DNA of 64,000 nucleotides from Paramacrobiotus metropolitanus (Eukaryota > Tardigrada > Eutardigrada > Parachela > Macrobiotidae): NCBI RefSeq assembly GCF_019649055.1, contig NW_026570238.1:620001-684000 (forward strand). Direction: 5' to 3'. Below, in pieces: positions 48,262-61,370 of the stretch. The notes under the pieces were generated by a model. That model ran no database searches. It was not told the origin of the DNA and was given only the letters and a program-made list of their open reading frames with translations. Positions within the stretch are counted from its first letter, which is position 1; each line of letters starts with the position of its first letter. Both the position numbers and the translations under genes were made by a program.

Positions 48262-51061
48262 TTATTTATTTTCTTGTACCGGCGTTTTTGTAACTTGAAT
48301 AAATTTTGATGTGCTGGCAAAATATTTGTTGGTAGTGGCAGTTCCAGATCGCTCAGCGGCTTGTGGATTGACGATTTCAATTCCCTGGTAAGGTGTGAAG
48401 GCCACACTGGAAGCCGTGCCAGCCACTTGGCGACGAACGGTTGTCGTTCCACCATAGGTCTGATGAGTCTGAAGGCTTTTCTGCAATACAAAATCTTGCA
48501 TATCACAACATGAGTTTCTACAAAAACCGCGTCCTCGAAAAGCAGGAACTGAAGCAGAAAGATTAAAAAAACAGAACTTTCGTAATTCGTAATGACAAGA
48601 TTTTTATAAACAAAACATTACAATGCCGCATAAACGAAGTATACATCCAACAGAGAAAAAAAGAGTTCCAAAACTTTCATACCTGAAGTGTTTTTGAGAT
48701 CCGAACTTGAGTTTTATTATCAACTTGAGGTCCGCGGATGCGCCCGCCCACAGCCTTGCCTAACTGACCGACGGAATATCCAACCGAATCTTGATAAGCA
48801 TCTTCTTCGATCTACAGGGAACGAAATTAAATTGCAGAAAGGAACAAGAAATAAAGAACCTGGGGGTGTAAAGACTGACACCGAAACCAAACGACGCCAT
48901 CATCTTACCTCTGCAAACGTCACACGATTAGCTGCTTTTCTCATGTCAGTCATTCCCAGTCGCTCCTTCATCTTTCTGGCTCGTCGACCGCCGCGCTTCT
49001 TTCTGGGTGCGTCGAGAGGAACAGGAAGCGCTTTAATTTGCTTGACGGGCGGCGGCTCTTGCATTTTATCCATTTTTTTGTCAATCTCTTCTCTCAGTCC
49101 AAGACCAATCGAGCCGTCCGGTGCTTCATGAAAAGCATCCACTCTGGCAGCTAAAGCGCACTTGCCAGCAATCAAGCGAGCTGTCCTCTTCCTTAAATCC
49201 TGTATAAGAAAATAACAGTAAGAATGCCAAAAGGCAAAATTCAAACAACACCGACCTGAAGGTCAATTCATTTTTCTCAACATTGTTGCTACCGAACTTG
49301 ATGCAGTATGCAGTGTTATTATTTAACCACCTTGATACCCAAGATTTTAGACAATCAGAAACGACAAAACGAACAAAAATATGAGGTACTTTCCAATAAT
49401 TTCAAAACAGACAGTAACACTGTTGTGGAAATTGTTTTGAGATTATTGCTGCAAATACAATCAAAGCTCACCTTAGGTAATTCCTGCACCAGATCGCTAT
49501 AATAGATGACTCCAGTATGCGGGATAATAGTGGCCTGCGAAAACCCAGACAGGCCACGCTTCTTAGCTCCTAGCAATTCGATGTTGCAAGATGGCATATT
49601 TGAAAGGTTCCGTAGTCCGCCAGCAATACCTAAGCCCACAAAAAAATGTCTATAACAGTCACATAAAAGTGTTCAGGTTTAAAAATTAATTACCCATCAG
49701 CTTGGCGGCAACCGAGGATCCAACAATAATCGACAGATTGGGCGCAATGAACGACATACGAGATTCAACATACTCGTAAATTGTGAGTTTATCGCGGTTC
49801 AGTTTTTCTGCGATGGTACAAGCTTCCTTGATGCTTTGCAGTTCGTTCTCAGAAAGGCATTCTCTATAACACAACACAAATTCACAGCAACAAAAATATA
49901 CAAGCTTATTCGTATCACTTCGTGTTTTAAACTTTAAAGGGATCACCGTCGTCGAAAAACATGAGCGGGGCTCATACGTAACTGCAACTTTGCAAGTGCC
50001 TTCCAATCTAGTCCTTTCTTTCACTTACCCAGTAGTAGTCGATGCGGTCACACTAACAATCATAATGGTCGCGGGAGAAAGGATTTTGGCTAGTTCTTCG
50101 TTCTGCTTTGCCCGATCCACATCATTTCCAAGAGCCTAAAAACAAAAATCCCCATTATCACTGGAAAATTTGAATGAATATTATGTACTTGAAAACGGGA
50201 AATTTTCGAATCTTTACTTACTCGCACAGCTCGAACATATTCCAGCGGCATTTGGATCAGGTTCTCTAGCTCCGGAAATCGTTTTGAATACCGATCCCGT
50301 ACATATTTATGAATGATATCTGCAAAATCGGTGACAGATAATCAGATAATGTTGACGAAACGATTCGCACACGGCGAATGCACTAATAGTTGTTGATAAT
50401 TTCTTAGGGAATCAGGAACTGTAGAAAATTTCATTTTCAAGCAAACAGTCAAGCAATTTGCGAGAACGGGAAAAAAATATGCACTGCAATACACGAGAAA
50501 ACATGTGTTTATGATTTGCCACCTTACTTAATTCGTTGTCAATTTCCACGGCAAGCTGGTTGGCTTTGACGATCAGCTGATACTCTGGATCCGCTTCCAT
50601 TGGTCCGGTCCCTATTTAAAAACTTAAACGTCTATTTCAACTAATTAATTTTCATTGTCCATATTCTTAGCCGACTAACCTTCAGTTCGAGCAGAATTTC
50701 GTGGACCATTGTGAATTCTATCCATAACTTCAGCGAGCTGTAAATAGCGCCGGGGATCAATCGCAGAAATAAAAAGAAATAAATTCCTAATTATATATAT
50801 AATATATAAAAGCTGAAAAACAAATTCGAGCCTTCAATTTAAGGTTTAAGCAGCCGGTCATCATATTAACAATAAGGGAAACTACACTACCTCTGGACTT
50901 TTGCTGAGTCTTGCAATTTTGTATATATCGTCGGGACCATCCGCAGATTCTCCAGTGTCCATCGGTTCATCTCCAGTGATTTCACGCACTTGAACATTGG
51001 CGTCATCCTCCACACCGCCATCGCCTCCAAGATCCGCTAGCAATTCGTCCGCTAACGACAT
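48262..51061 (-). CDS. PRPF31: Pre-mRNA-processing factor 31 (U4 snRNP)
   Basis: Spliceosomal protein that binds the U4 snRNA k-turn together with 15.5K/SNU13 and bridges U4/U6 to U5 for tri-snRNP assembly. Ten exons: 51061-50891, 50737-50680, 50611-50528, 50319-50222, 50135-50029, 49863-49694, 49629-49472, 49199-48909, 48811-48683, 48480-48262. Phases all agree; 494 residues (human 499). MSLADELLADL begins the protein. The NOSIC/Nop region reads HKYVRDRYSKRFPELENLI and RMSFIAPNLSIIVGSSVAAK, followed by GGLRNLSNMPSCNIELLGA and GVIYYSDLVQ. The nuclear-localisation stretch is KKRGGRRARKMKERLG. The C-terminal domain has RISKTLQ, YGGTTTVRR and SSVAFTPYQGIEIVNPQAAE. The gene appears intact. It is divergent from the TFIIE-alpha gene, with 853 bp between the start codons. 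Confidence 0.97.
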
Positions 51062-51914
51062 TTCCAACGATCGGATTGCAGACCAATACTGGCAGTAAGC
51101 TTAACTATCCAAGTATGGGGACAAAACTTAAGTTCTTGGGCAAGCTAAAAAAATAATACCGTACTTCAGATATAAAAGCGATACCGCGACGCAAAAGTGC
51201 TAAACGCGCTCTGTAAACATGCAAGCTGAAGCAGCATATGAAATATTGGATAGTGAATAGCGCCGAGCAGTAAAGTTGGCGCCCCATTAATACTATTAAG
51301 GGCAATTTTGTTAAAATGGTTCTTCTGTGCACTTCGTTACACTACTAGTGTCTGAACCGCAGTGACGCAGTTGCAGAAATCCAAACGTATTTTTTAAAAT
51401 TCCTTTTGCGGTTCTTGAAAATCATGAGATCACCAACCATCGAGGCATGAGATCGCCAGTGTTTATTATTGTGAAATGCTGAATGCGGAAACATTGTACT
51501 GGTTTTAATTTATTGCCAGTTTGATTTGTGAAGTTTAAAGTGAAAGAAACCAACCTTTATGATTTTATCGTGATCGGTTGGTTTAGAAATTTTTTGGAAC
51601 ATTTGTGATTTGTTTCTGGCAGTAACGATTAAGGTGTGATCGCTGGCTGTGCGAAGTCGCGAACTTCGCATTTCGGCCAGTTTCTGACAGTCGTAGGCAT
51701 CTGCGACCGTAACAACGATGTTCTAGGTGGAGTAAGGTTGGTTTGGCTTCGATTTCATTTCATATTTTCTGTGTATTTGCTTTACTTCTCGCTTTAGAGA
51801 TTTATCATTGTGTTTCCAATACCGATGGTAACACATTCAGAATTCTGAACTGTTAACCTGTTGTGTCAATTTCAGGTTGCTGGCTCTCCACCCTGTTGAT
51901 GATTGATATTCCAC

Positions 51915-53399
51915 ATGGCAGAAAACAACCGATCTGCAGGCGCTGCGTCCACAGTTCCATACCAGGTGAAGCAGCTGGCCAGAATGGTGGTGCACGGATT
52001 CTACGGCAAAGAGCACGGCGTAATTGCGGATATTCTCTGCAGCCTGTCTGTGGTTAAAGAAGACGTCCTGTGCGATCTAGTCAAGCTGGACAAGAAACAG
52101 TTGCGACAGCTGTTGGCTATCCTGAAGGCTGATCAGATTGTTAAAACGAAGATGGGTGTGGAAACGGGCGAAGACGGACAGAGCTCGCGTTGTAATTACT
52201 ATTTTATCGAATATCCTTCCTTGCTCAATATGGTGAAATACAAACTGGAGCTGGTCCGCAAGAAAGTGGAGACGCAAGAGCGCAATACAGCCAACCGGGC
52301 ATCCTTTAAATGTAAAGACTGTGAGAAAACTTTCTCGGATTTGGAAGTCAACCAGGTCTGTAAATTATGTTGGTCTTTACGCAAATACAATAAATAGTAA
52401 ACAATATTAAAGTTTTTTTCTGCTTCTGAAGTCTGAACTAATGTTGTGTACGCGAAGACAGTGATGAATTGCGCACCAGAGTTGCACATGTAGGAAATAA
52501 TTTACGAATTTCTGGGTTTCATTATGGTGTAACGCGTCGTTAAAAATTATTTATCATTTGCGGTAGAGCAAATGTTTATAACAGAAATTTGAATCAGTTA
52601 GGTATCTCTTTCATGATTTCCCACATGCTGCAGTGGGTTTTTTCGTAAACACCTTTGAAAATCTATGGAAATTATTTTTGATTTGCAGCTTTTGGATCCC
52701 TTTTCAATGAGCTTCAAGTGCACCTTCTGTGGTGGAGAAGTGGATGAAGAGGTGGTTCCCGCACAAGAATCCCAAGTTGTGATGATGGCTCATTTCAATG
52801 AGTCCACCAGTGCCTTTTTTGATCTCATACACGAAATCGACAGCCTCAATCTCACCCCCGCCGAACTTCAAGCGGACATGGCGGAATCCATGGCCAACGC
52901 GGCCAAGGCTGCAGCCAAACCCGGGGCGGCCGGCTCGTGGAGCGACGACACCAAGAGCACCGTGTACAATTACGTTCCTACCCAGGATATCACCATTACA
53001 ATCGGAGAGGCCGAGAGCAAGGGCCAGAAGGCCAAAGAGCGTCCGGTATGGCTGACGGAGAGTACCGTCTTCGCGGAAGAGAAGGCTGCCACGGAGATAG
53101 ATGTCAAAGACCAACCGGAAGCGATTATGAAAGATGACGAAGTCATGTTAACGCTGATGCGGCACGAATCCCGCGTGTACGAGGAAGATAAGCGGCCCGA
53201 GCCGGCATCGGAAGACGAGTTTGAGGATGTGCAAGATGACCCCATGGAGGATGGCGAGGATGCGCCAAGGATTAAAGTCGGGAATGTGGTGTACATGCTC
53301 CATGATATCAACGATGAGATTGTAGCGCGGATGACAGATGAGGAAAAAGAAGCGTACATCCGCACGGCCCAAGAAGCTTATGCTGATATATATGCCTAG
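51915..53399 (+). CDS. GTF2E1: General transcription factor IIE subunit alpha
   Basis: Large subunit of TFIIE, which recruits TFIIH and helps open RNA polymerase II promoters. Exons 51915-52355 and 52689-53399 join in phase 0; 383 residues (human 439). The winged-helix region reads ARMVVHGFYGKEHGVIADIL through KLDKKQLRQLLAILKADQIV and NYYFIEYPSLLNMVKYKLE. The zinc ribbon is split by the intron: FKCKDC in exon 1 and FKCTFC in exon 2, keeping all four cysteines. The C-terminal part has KAKERPVWLTESTV and an acidic TFIIH-binding tail (DEFEDVQDDPMEDGEDAP), ending MTDEEKEAYIRTAQEAYADI. The tail is shorter than in vertebrates. The start ATG context is ACATGGCAG. Confidence 0.96.
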
Positions 53400-53455
53400 T
53401 CGTACAGTTGTACTGCAGTATTGGATTGCATAATTGCTACAAATGTAGTGCCCCT

Positions 53456-53963
53456 CTATGTACTTTCACACCATATTTTTGGCAGCAGAATTGTATCAGA
53501 GCCCCTGACATAGTTGTCTTTGCACATGTGAACGGAGAACATTTCGATAAACTTGACCTTTAGGATGTGGTCTTGGCTGGTCTGGCCCGGAGCATTCACC
53601 GCTTGTCCAGGGTCCGTGATATATTGTCACCGCACACTCTACGAACAGAAGGTAGTGCGGTTTCCAGATTTATAATCTTACAAAAAAGATGAGCGCACGA
53701 CGATAAAGAGTTTTAACAACAGCGAACTTGATGAACTGCATTGAGATATTCGATAAGAAATCGATACGGTGTTTTACGTTGAGCACCTGTAGTAAACCGC
53801 TGTTTGTTGGTATGCACACTACGCTTGTCTGCTGAATCCCGAAACCGGGCTTACTGGTTACAAATTTTATCAAATCCAGGGATCTATCATGGCACGTTAG
53901 GAAAGTCATGTGCGAGCAAAAGCCCCGGTGGTTTCTGCCAAAATGCGATTCTCGGGTGCACAT
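53456..53963 (-). CDS. Possible reverse-strand gene fragment
   Basis: Two reverse-strand open blocks look protein-like but I could not join them securely. The upstream block (53963-53670) reads GFGIQQTSVVCIPTNSGLLQ and continues Ile/Phe-rich. The downstream block (about 53640-53456) reads DPGQAVNAPGQTSQDHILKV, then VRGSDTILLPKIWC, before a stop. Candidate donors and acceptors between them do not give a unique phase. The region overlaps the likely 3' UTR of TFIIE-alpha. No family is recognised. Confidence 0.2.
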
Positions 53964-55413
53964 TACCGGTTCGTTTCCGGTTCCGTTTGTTAATCATTTT
54001 CGAAGCAGCGTACTTCTGTTATCGCCAAAACCATCGCCAGATTGACCATGAACTGACTAAATCAGCCACCATTGAATGCGTTAATTCTCAGCAATCAGAT
54101 TATATATGCTTACTTCAGATTTAGAAGAATTATTTTGTAGTATTTATTTTCCGCTTGCTGGCGATTGCTTCCCAAATTTTGTGCAGTGCAAAATCGTTAG
54201 AGTAAAAAATGTTTCTTCGACTGCAGTCATTTTCCACTTGTTCTGCGTACGTGGTTTTTGATTGTGATAGTTTGTTTGTCTGATGCGTACATGACCGACA
54301 AAGCCCGATGCCCAGGGCGCCCAGTTGGAATTGTGCAGTATTGTGGACGTATGCCGCTTTATGATGTCCAGCTCGTTTCTAGTAAGCTACAATATCATTA
54401 TTACATAAGTTTTACTTTAATCCTAGAGGCATACTTTTATGAAAATAGCCAGAACAGTCAAAGAGTAATAATAATATTATCTTGTAACGGATATACTTTC
54501 TGACTGCAGTATACATCCTGTATTCTACTCTAGTGGTCAGTAAAGTTATGTCTCCCATAACTTATTGTGAGATAATGAGACATTTTATTTTTGAACAGTT
54601 TATGGAAGAGCTTGTCAAAATGCGTGCCGGCAGACGCCAGGCTGTTCGATGGGCTTCTGTCCAGGAGGACGAAATGGTGGTCCGTGCATATGCCGCTAGT
54701 CGAGGAAAATTACGGCTTTTGCCGGCTGTTGCTACAAGAATCTCGTATAAAATACACATTTCATTTGTACAAAGCTAGATGAAGCTACATGGAAGCGCGT
54801 TTCGGAATTGGTTATATTCTGCTGGACTGCACGAAGACGTTACAATTTATGTTTAATTGAGATGCAGTTAAAAAAGGTCGATTGATCAAATTTGAAGACA
54901 GACATTGTTGCTCGCTTTCAGCATTTTTTTCTAAACGGAAACTAATGGAACAGCTGAAAGCTTTCAGTGTTTCGGTGACGGCTGAATTGAGCTCAAATAA
55001 ATTCGACGCACATAGCACGTTAAACCAAATTATTAGCGAATTATTAGTAGACTTCCACGTAATAAGTAACGCTGCTCGCTTGGATAAGACTTGGGTATAA
55101 TATTTTATGACAAACATATTTTTCACCGGTGATAAGACATATCAAAAGGTGTCGTACAAGAAGCGCGTAACAATGCGCAGTAGCTTGGATTAGCAAAGCA
55201 TATGGCTTACTCATGCAGTGTCACGCCTCATACGGCCAGTTTCGCGTAGTACAAGAATAAAAATTAGCGGGTGTTTAATTGTAAGTTTGTTCAGAAATCT
55301 GATAATCCATGTTGTCTCCATTGATCTAAAAAACAAAAGCGTCTTAAAATTAATTTTAATGCAGCCGACAACGGAATATAACAGTACATTCCCCATAAAA
55401 TAGGTACATCGCT
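53964..55413. other. Intergenic spacer
   Basis: AT-rich. Short overlapping frames occur on both strands at 54.5-54.8 and 54.8-55.1 kb, without splice-consistent partners or domains. No feature recognised. Confidence 0.5.
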
Positions 55414-58400
55414 TTAAGCTGTACCTGATCGGTTTTGATGGGACGGCATTTGTTGGTACTGAATCTGCACCGGTATCACGCGCTCAAAAGACTGCTGCGG
55501 CTGCGAATAATTCGAATATCCACCGGTATTCATGGGAACACTGGAGTGATGCTGCACAGGCAGCTGGATTTCCGTTCGCAGTTGACTAGTGTATCGTGGA
55601 GGTGCCGGCTGGGAGACATTGCGTCCAAACGGCGCACTGCCCCAGGACCTGGAGTCGGTATCAAAATCGACATTTGACGGTGTCACAAAGGTAGAAAATG
55701 GAAGTGTCGCGTAAGACTTCGGTTCCGGCGGAGGCCGGTGAAAGTTTTGATTGACATATTGCTGGTTTCCTGCAATTAACGGTTTGATCGAAATCCAAAA
55801 CATCAGTACGGTATACCAGAAATAATTAACCAGTAATGAGTTTTCAGACTTTTTAAGAGAATATTAAGTTAGCAGTAAGCGGGATAATTAAGATATTTAA
55901 CTAATCAAACTTTTAGCTTCTGCTCAATACAGAATTTTATGCTGATATTACCTGGATTTGAAGTTTGTGTTTGATAAACATGCTGATGCGAAGATGGTGG
56001 TCCTGACTGAAAATTGTGCTGGCTTGGCTGTTGATTGTAAGGAGAGCTTGATCCTAAATTAGAAACAAGCTCCGGAATATCTCGAAATGCTATTTCCGGT
56101 CGGCTTTATCATACCATTGTACGCGGGTTGGCTGTAGGCATTCTGATTGTTGTAATTTTGTGGATAACCGCCGACACTTCTTGATGGCTGCTGCTGCGTC
56201 TGTGTCTGAGGCTGATTGTATGAATTTCCTGCTCAAAAATAACTTTGTTACAAGTAAAATACCGTACTATCAATAACACATAGCGGGACGCAGTTCTGTG
56301 AGAAAAGTGAACATTTTTCAACAACTTATTCAAGAAATTCTTTACCTTGAGTTCGAAATGGTGAATTGTACGGCGTCGGTTCAAAGGGTTGCGTTTGCTG
56401 GAAAGGAGCACCGGCGCCGCTCGTGTAGTTGGTGCGGATCTGCTCCATCATCTGGGCGGCTCTCGATTTCTCTCCTTGACTGTCCTGACGAACAAGGGTA
56501 GCGGTTGACTTGTAAGGGTACTGCTGCGCTTGTGGTTGGGGTTGATGCGAGGTTGCCGGTGCTTGTGGCTGGTATGGACTGTGTGAATAAGCGTGCGCTT
56601 CCGGTTGCCGGTAGGGTTGGCTGGACTGGGCTGCTGGATTTGAGTAGCCGAATGACGGTGACGGCGACGAAAATCCGACTCCCTCATCTGGAATGATTGA
56701 TGCAGAAGGTAATGCATCCGCAATATATATTTGTGATATCCTGCTACTAGAACAACAATACTTATCTATATACGTGATAATTATAAAAATTACTATCACC
56801 ACGTATTGTACAACGTACAACTCCAGTTGACCTTTCAACAGGAGTTGCATTGTATTGACCTTTCAACTGGAGTTATATTGCGCTTCCCGTCCAGCAAGAC
56901 AGATATGCAGTTTTTCTGTAGCGGACGCACAACGTATATATCGTTGACTTTTAGATTTTTAACTCTGGTTATGCACTAATGCAGAAATTCGAATTTTTGG
57001 CACACTATTTCTTCAAGGATTTACCATCGCTGGGAGCGCTAGTAGCCCATTCCGAAAGTCGATCATAAGCTGGAGAAGGCGACGCCGGTTTAGCTCGCAC
57101 TGAACTGGATGTTACCAACTGTTGAGGCGCTCGCTGACCATACTGCCCACTTCCGTCTTGATACTGTTCCGCAATCGGGGTGTGGGTCCTGTTGGGCGTG
57201 GCCAGTGGCGAGATAGACGTTGCATTGTAGCTGTGGGCCGGTGGTACTGGGACGCTGTTCGATGGCGGACTGGACGAAGTATAATCCGCAACCGGAGCTG
57301 CAGGGCGCGACTGAAGAGATTGTATCTGACTCGCCAGAGATTTAATGCTGCCCACGCCCGCGGCTGGCTGTCCGTTGGTCTGCTCTCCCGAGGGCCGTCT
57401 ATCCCGATTGAAAGCCGGTGTCGATGGGCGCGAACTGGAGGGCGATGTGCCAAGGGTGCCTTCCGCTGCGCGTGCCGCATTTTCCCGCTTGATTGCGCTT
57501 GGAGTTTTCAGCTGATCAGCAGTGATGCCTAGTATTTAAATAAACAGATCGAAGTATGCGCCGGAGAACGGGATTAGCCTGCCAGAAAAGCTATTTCCAG
57601 CCCTGCGTTGTATTAATTTGGTGCGCGTAGTTGCGTCACTGCCAGCTATTTTTTACGTAGTCCATGACCGTTAATAAGCCTTAGAGCACGCTTTTTATCC
57701 GTTTGGGTATACATGGGATTGCATGTAGTTATACGGTATTTATCTAATTGCAATACTGCACTTGTATAACGCGGCAATTAAAAACACAACACTGTATCAT
57801 CTGTATGTAGTACTACAGTAATGTCAAAAAGGCAAAAGCTTTACATATTCTATGTACTTGTCTATTTTACCATAATTAAATGGCTTTGATTCCGATTTCT
57901 TTCCACCGCTCAGTTTTTCTGCCAGGCTTTTTCCGGACTCTTGGTCTGCCTGTTCTTTCTGCAGTTAAAAGGATACTGGATTAATACTTATTTTTCACTG
58001 TGACATACAGTACCTACTTAGTAGTACAAGTAGCATCTGGCATTTGCTAAAGTAAGCTTTACTGCCTGTACTATGCATGCCTAATATAATCGAAAAACGT
58101 AAACTGAACAGCTACTTACGCTAATAATCCTTGTTTATTGCTTAGAGTTGTGATGTAATGCATATTTTACATAAATCACTGCGATGTTTTATGCGTGACG
58201 AGATAGACTGCATGCTTACAAGCAGTTCGCAAGAGCACGCTGTTCTTAAACATTTACTGGAGCCGGAAAGTTTCGTAAGAACAATAACATGGCAATACAC
58301 TGTGGCCGCCGCCGCCAAAAGCCAATAGATTACCGACGGTCCGACATCGTATATGGTTCATGCCCGCCGTCTGCCGGCGTGACATGCTTTCAACATGTTT

Positions 58401-59597
58401 GTTTTCTATAGATTCTAGTAGCGTTACTTTCTTTGATTTCGTATTAGCGCATTGCACTTAAAATTACTACTCTGTGTACTAATAATATATCTTCAATACT
58501 GTATAACAATAGGTATCACGTTATTGCGCAAAACTTGAATAACAGTCTCTAATATAATCGTCTGACATTAGTTATGACTTGAATACTCTGTACGTAATTC
58601 TCACGTGTACGACGACAACAAACAACTGACACCGCCACACCGGCATGATGTTTTCAACAAAACAGAAGTGAGCATCCCAGTCAGAGCTGAGATGCCTTGC
58701 AGAAAAACAAAACAGAATACAATGTATGCATGTGATAGTATCTCTGAGATTGATTACAATTCTTTTATTGAGGAAAAGCCGCCATGAAAACAATACCTGT
58801 ATACGCCGTGACATTAATTATCGCCATCATTGCCTTGAGTAGGTATGTAAATAAACGTATAGAGAATACCACTGACAATGTGAGCAAACAGTTCCGGTGG
58901 AAAAAGTAGTTTAGATTAAACGGCTGCAAATAAATCCTTGTCTTTATATATAACTGCACAAATACACCGTATTTCCTTAGATGCCCACTTGTTTTTCTTG
59001 CAGAACGCTATCTCCTCTCATGCATGTTTAGAATACGCGCAACTGACCAGTGACCAGCCGCATAGACGTTAGCGTACGATACTGAAAATCGTAAATTTGC
59101 AATAGGTAATTTCAAGAAAAGAAATCTTCGGAGCGAAATTCGTTGCACTGGAAATGTCTGTGTTTGTTCCCCATGTTTCGGTTATAGATGATCTAAAATA
59201 CAATGTATTCGATATCTACGGTATGTAGCAGGAATGTGATCTTTATGTGCAATATTACTCTACCAAATCTAACGTCCATAAAGGTAAGCAAGCAACTCGG
59301 ATTAATTTTACTAGCGTAGGTTGTTGTTACAAAATGTAGGTACGGTATAAAATCAATAATGCTACTCTTTCTACGTATATTTAGTTTCGTTGTCATCACC
59401 TGTTGTTTGTATGTCGGCAACATTCCGGGACCTGGAGGAGGAGGAGGCGGTGGGGGAGGTGCTGGTCCAGCACCGCCCGGAGGAGGAGGCGGGCCGGGTG
59501 GCGGCGGGGGGCCGCCAAAACCGGCAGCCTCCTGTCCATCCGGATCGCTAATGTGCAACTGGTCAAAATCCGCAAGGGCTGAATCAACTAGTGCCAT
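55414..59597 (-). CDS. Pro/Gln-rich scaffold-like protein
   Basis: Seven exons: 59597-59400, 57958-57871, 57528-57025, 56687-56346, 56228-56115, 56053-55952, 55769-55414. Every junction keeps phase, with a long run of phase-1 introns; 567 residues. The N-terminus (MALVDSALADFDQLHI) is followed by a polyproline block of PPPPPGPPPPPGG type, a likely profilin, SH3 or EVH1 ligand. Then come KSLAEKLSGGKKSE, a Ser/Pro-rich section, AAQMMEQIRT, and a long Gln/Tyr/Pro-rich C-terminal half made of short, similar exons (YNQPQTQTQQQ, SSPYNQQPSQHNF). A late motif, FERVIPVQIQ, stands out against the disorder. No folded domain (LIM, PDZ, WH2) is seen. An actin- or cytoskeleton-linked scaffold is a guess from composition. 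Intron 1 (1.4 kb) contains a possible micropeptide on the other strand. Confidence 0.68.
58784..58909 (+). CDS. Candidate 41-residue membrane micropeptide
   Basis: A short frame begins with a strong context (CCGCCATGA) and reads MKTIPVYAVTLIIAIIALSR followed by a polar basic tail ending QFRWKK. There is one hydrophobic segment at residues 5-19, so it would be a single-pass small membrane protein. The ATG overlaps the TGA of an upstream 60-codon frame (58605-58787) in ATGA fashion. It lies inside intron 1 of the antisense Pro/Gln-rich gene. No family is recognised, and chance is quite possible for a frame this short. Confidence 0.25.
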   Translation: MKTIPVYAVTLIIAIIALSRYVNKRIENTTDNVSKQFRWKK

Positions 59598-61370
59598 TTT
59601 GTGAAGTGGTACGTAAACAATATCCCTTCCGATAACCGATCACCCACAGAATACAACTAGATCGGGAAGATCAAGAAGATGATGGATAAATTCCACGCAG
59701 AATTACAACGGCTGACAGGAGACAGAAAAAATCGTAGATGGAAGCGTGCGTGTGTAATATTTGCCCAGATGATAATTATTTGGCAGCCGATACAAATCCG
59801 AAAGATCAAAAGGGATTTCGTAATGTTGTGCTAAGAAATCAATTTCGTCATGATCAGGGAAATCGGTGTGTGTTTTGGATTGCAAAGAAACTGTTGACCT
59901 GACATTGTGCGGTGGCAGTTCACTGTCAGTTCAGTCAGCTGGCCTTTATGGTATAGTATAGGTTTTTGGTCTTGTTGGTAATGTGCGATTAGTCATGAAA
60001 AACATATGCCAATGTTTACTTCGTCATCAGTTCTTTTCAAACTCATTCGTGGGCGCCGTTCGCCGGTCCTGATCTTGAACTAGCAGGCTGCTGCTTTTAC
60101 CATATCCGGCGCGTGCCGTTCTTAGAACCAGATTTCGCGCTAATGCGCGACAACAGTAGTCGTCTGTCAAAAGCCTACCGGCTACGAATTACACTACGCG
60201 TACGAACTGTCGCTCGTGAGGAGCAGCTTGATACGCTTTGATGCTTAATACATATCCAAGCGGCAAACTAATAAATACAGTATAAATTACAGAGACATTC
60301 TTATTACGTCCATCACTGGTTGCGAAAGCTCCGCATAATAATTTATTTGCGAAAGTAGCTCAGTAAAATCGCACCTAGTGGAATCTTCCGCTTTGATCTT
60401 TGTCAAAACCAAATTATCGCAAAGCTGTTGTGTACGAAACTCCGTGCATCGGCCTCTCTTATTCGATTTGTAAAATTTATTTCGTTAATTACTACACAGT
60501 TAAGAAAAAGCCAACTTTATTGCCGGTTTATTGTTAGCTGATTTTCACTCTTGGAAAACGCACGCTTATTTTTGCGCAGTCTTCAGAGAAGAACATCCCC
60601 AGTAACAATTACGCGTGTCATCATGCATATGCACGCAATATCATTTCAGTAATGTGGGATGATCTGATCCAGTAATCTGTAAACAGATAGTTTTGTCTAC
60701 AGAGTATCTGTACACTGGTATATAAACTTGAGTATTTTGCTTCCGTCACTACCGGCGCGAATTAATGCTGCAAGACAAGTAATACACATTGCGTGACGTG
60801 GTTGAAACAATTTTTGGCCACAAAACCAAGGAAAGGGACACAAATGCCAAAGGTAAAAAGGATCATACAGTATTGAAAATAGTGTACGTAATCAGAAATC
60901 ACATCAACTGATACGTAAATACATAAATCAGTAGCAAATAATCTCGTTCTATATTATTATTATTATGTTAAAGCTTCCGTGGGCGGCATACGTAAGTGGA
61001 TCGGCAATGGACGAATGCGAGGGCGGCAAATCAAAACGGCACACAAGTGTGTGCTAAAGCATTCTGGGGAGACATGCGCAGCAAATTTAAAGACGGCCGA
61101 AGAAAACCAATGACGCAGCGCAAGCGAACATCATCCAGGACACTAAAATGGTGCATCTTGTGCTGAATTTTCACTGGAAATGCGCATGGCTCTTAAGATA
61201 ACGAGCAATACATAATGCTGATGTTGCGTGAGAGCAGCAAAGCGCACAGGTTGATGAGAAACAACTGCTTAGAGGGTATGCCAGTAAAGCTCGTGCCGGC
61301 ATACGCAAGGTGATCTGCGGTTGCGGAGTCACTTCCGGTGATTGTGTCGGGTGTCGGACCATCGGTTGCC
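59598..61370. other. Intergenic spacer
   Basis: 1.8 kb between two reverse-strand genes. The left part should hold the promoter of the Pro/Gln-rich gene and the right part the 3' UTR of the repeat-protein gene. No RNA gene, repeat or frame with support was seen. Confidence 0.5.

Noticed and set aside
57112-57532. Forward and reverse alternative frames over exon 3 of the Pro/Gln-rich gene
   Set aside because: Arg-rich shadows of the true frame; they do not splice to anything.
59359-59604. Plus-strand Gly-rich frame
   Set aside because: It is the complement of the polyproline exon of the reverse-strand gene.
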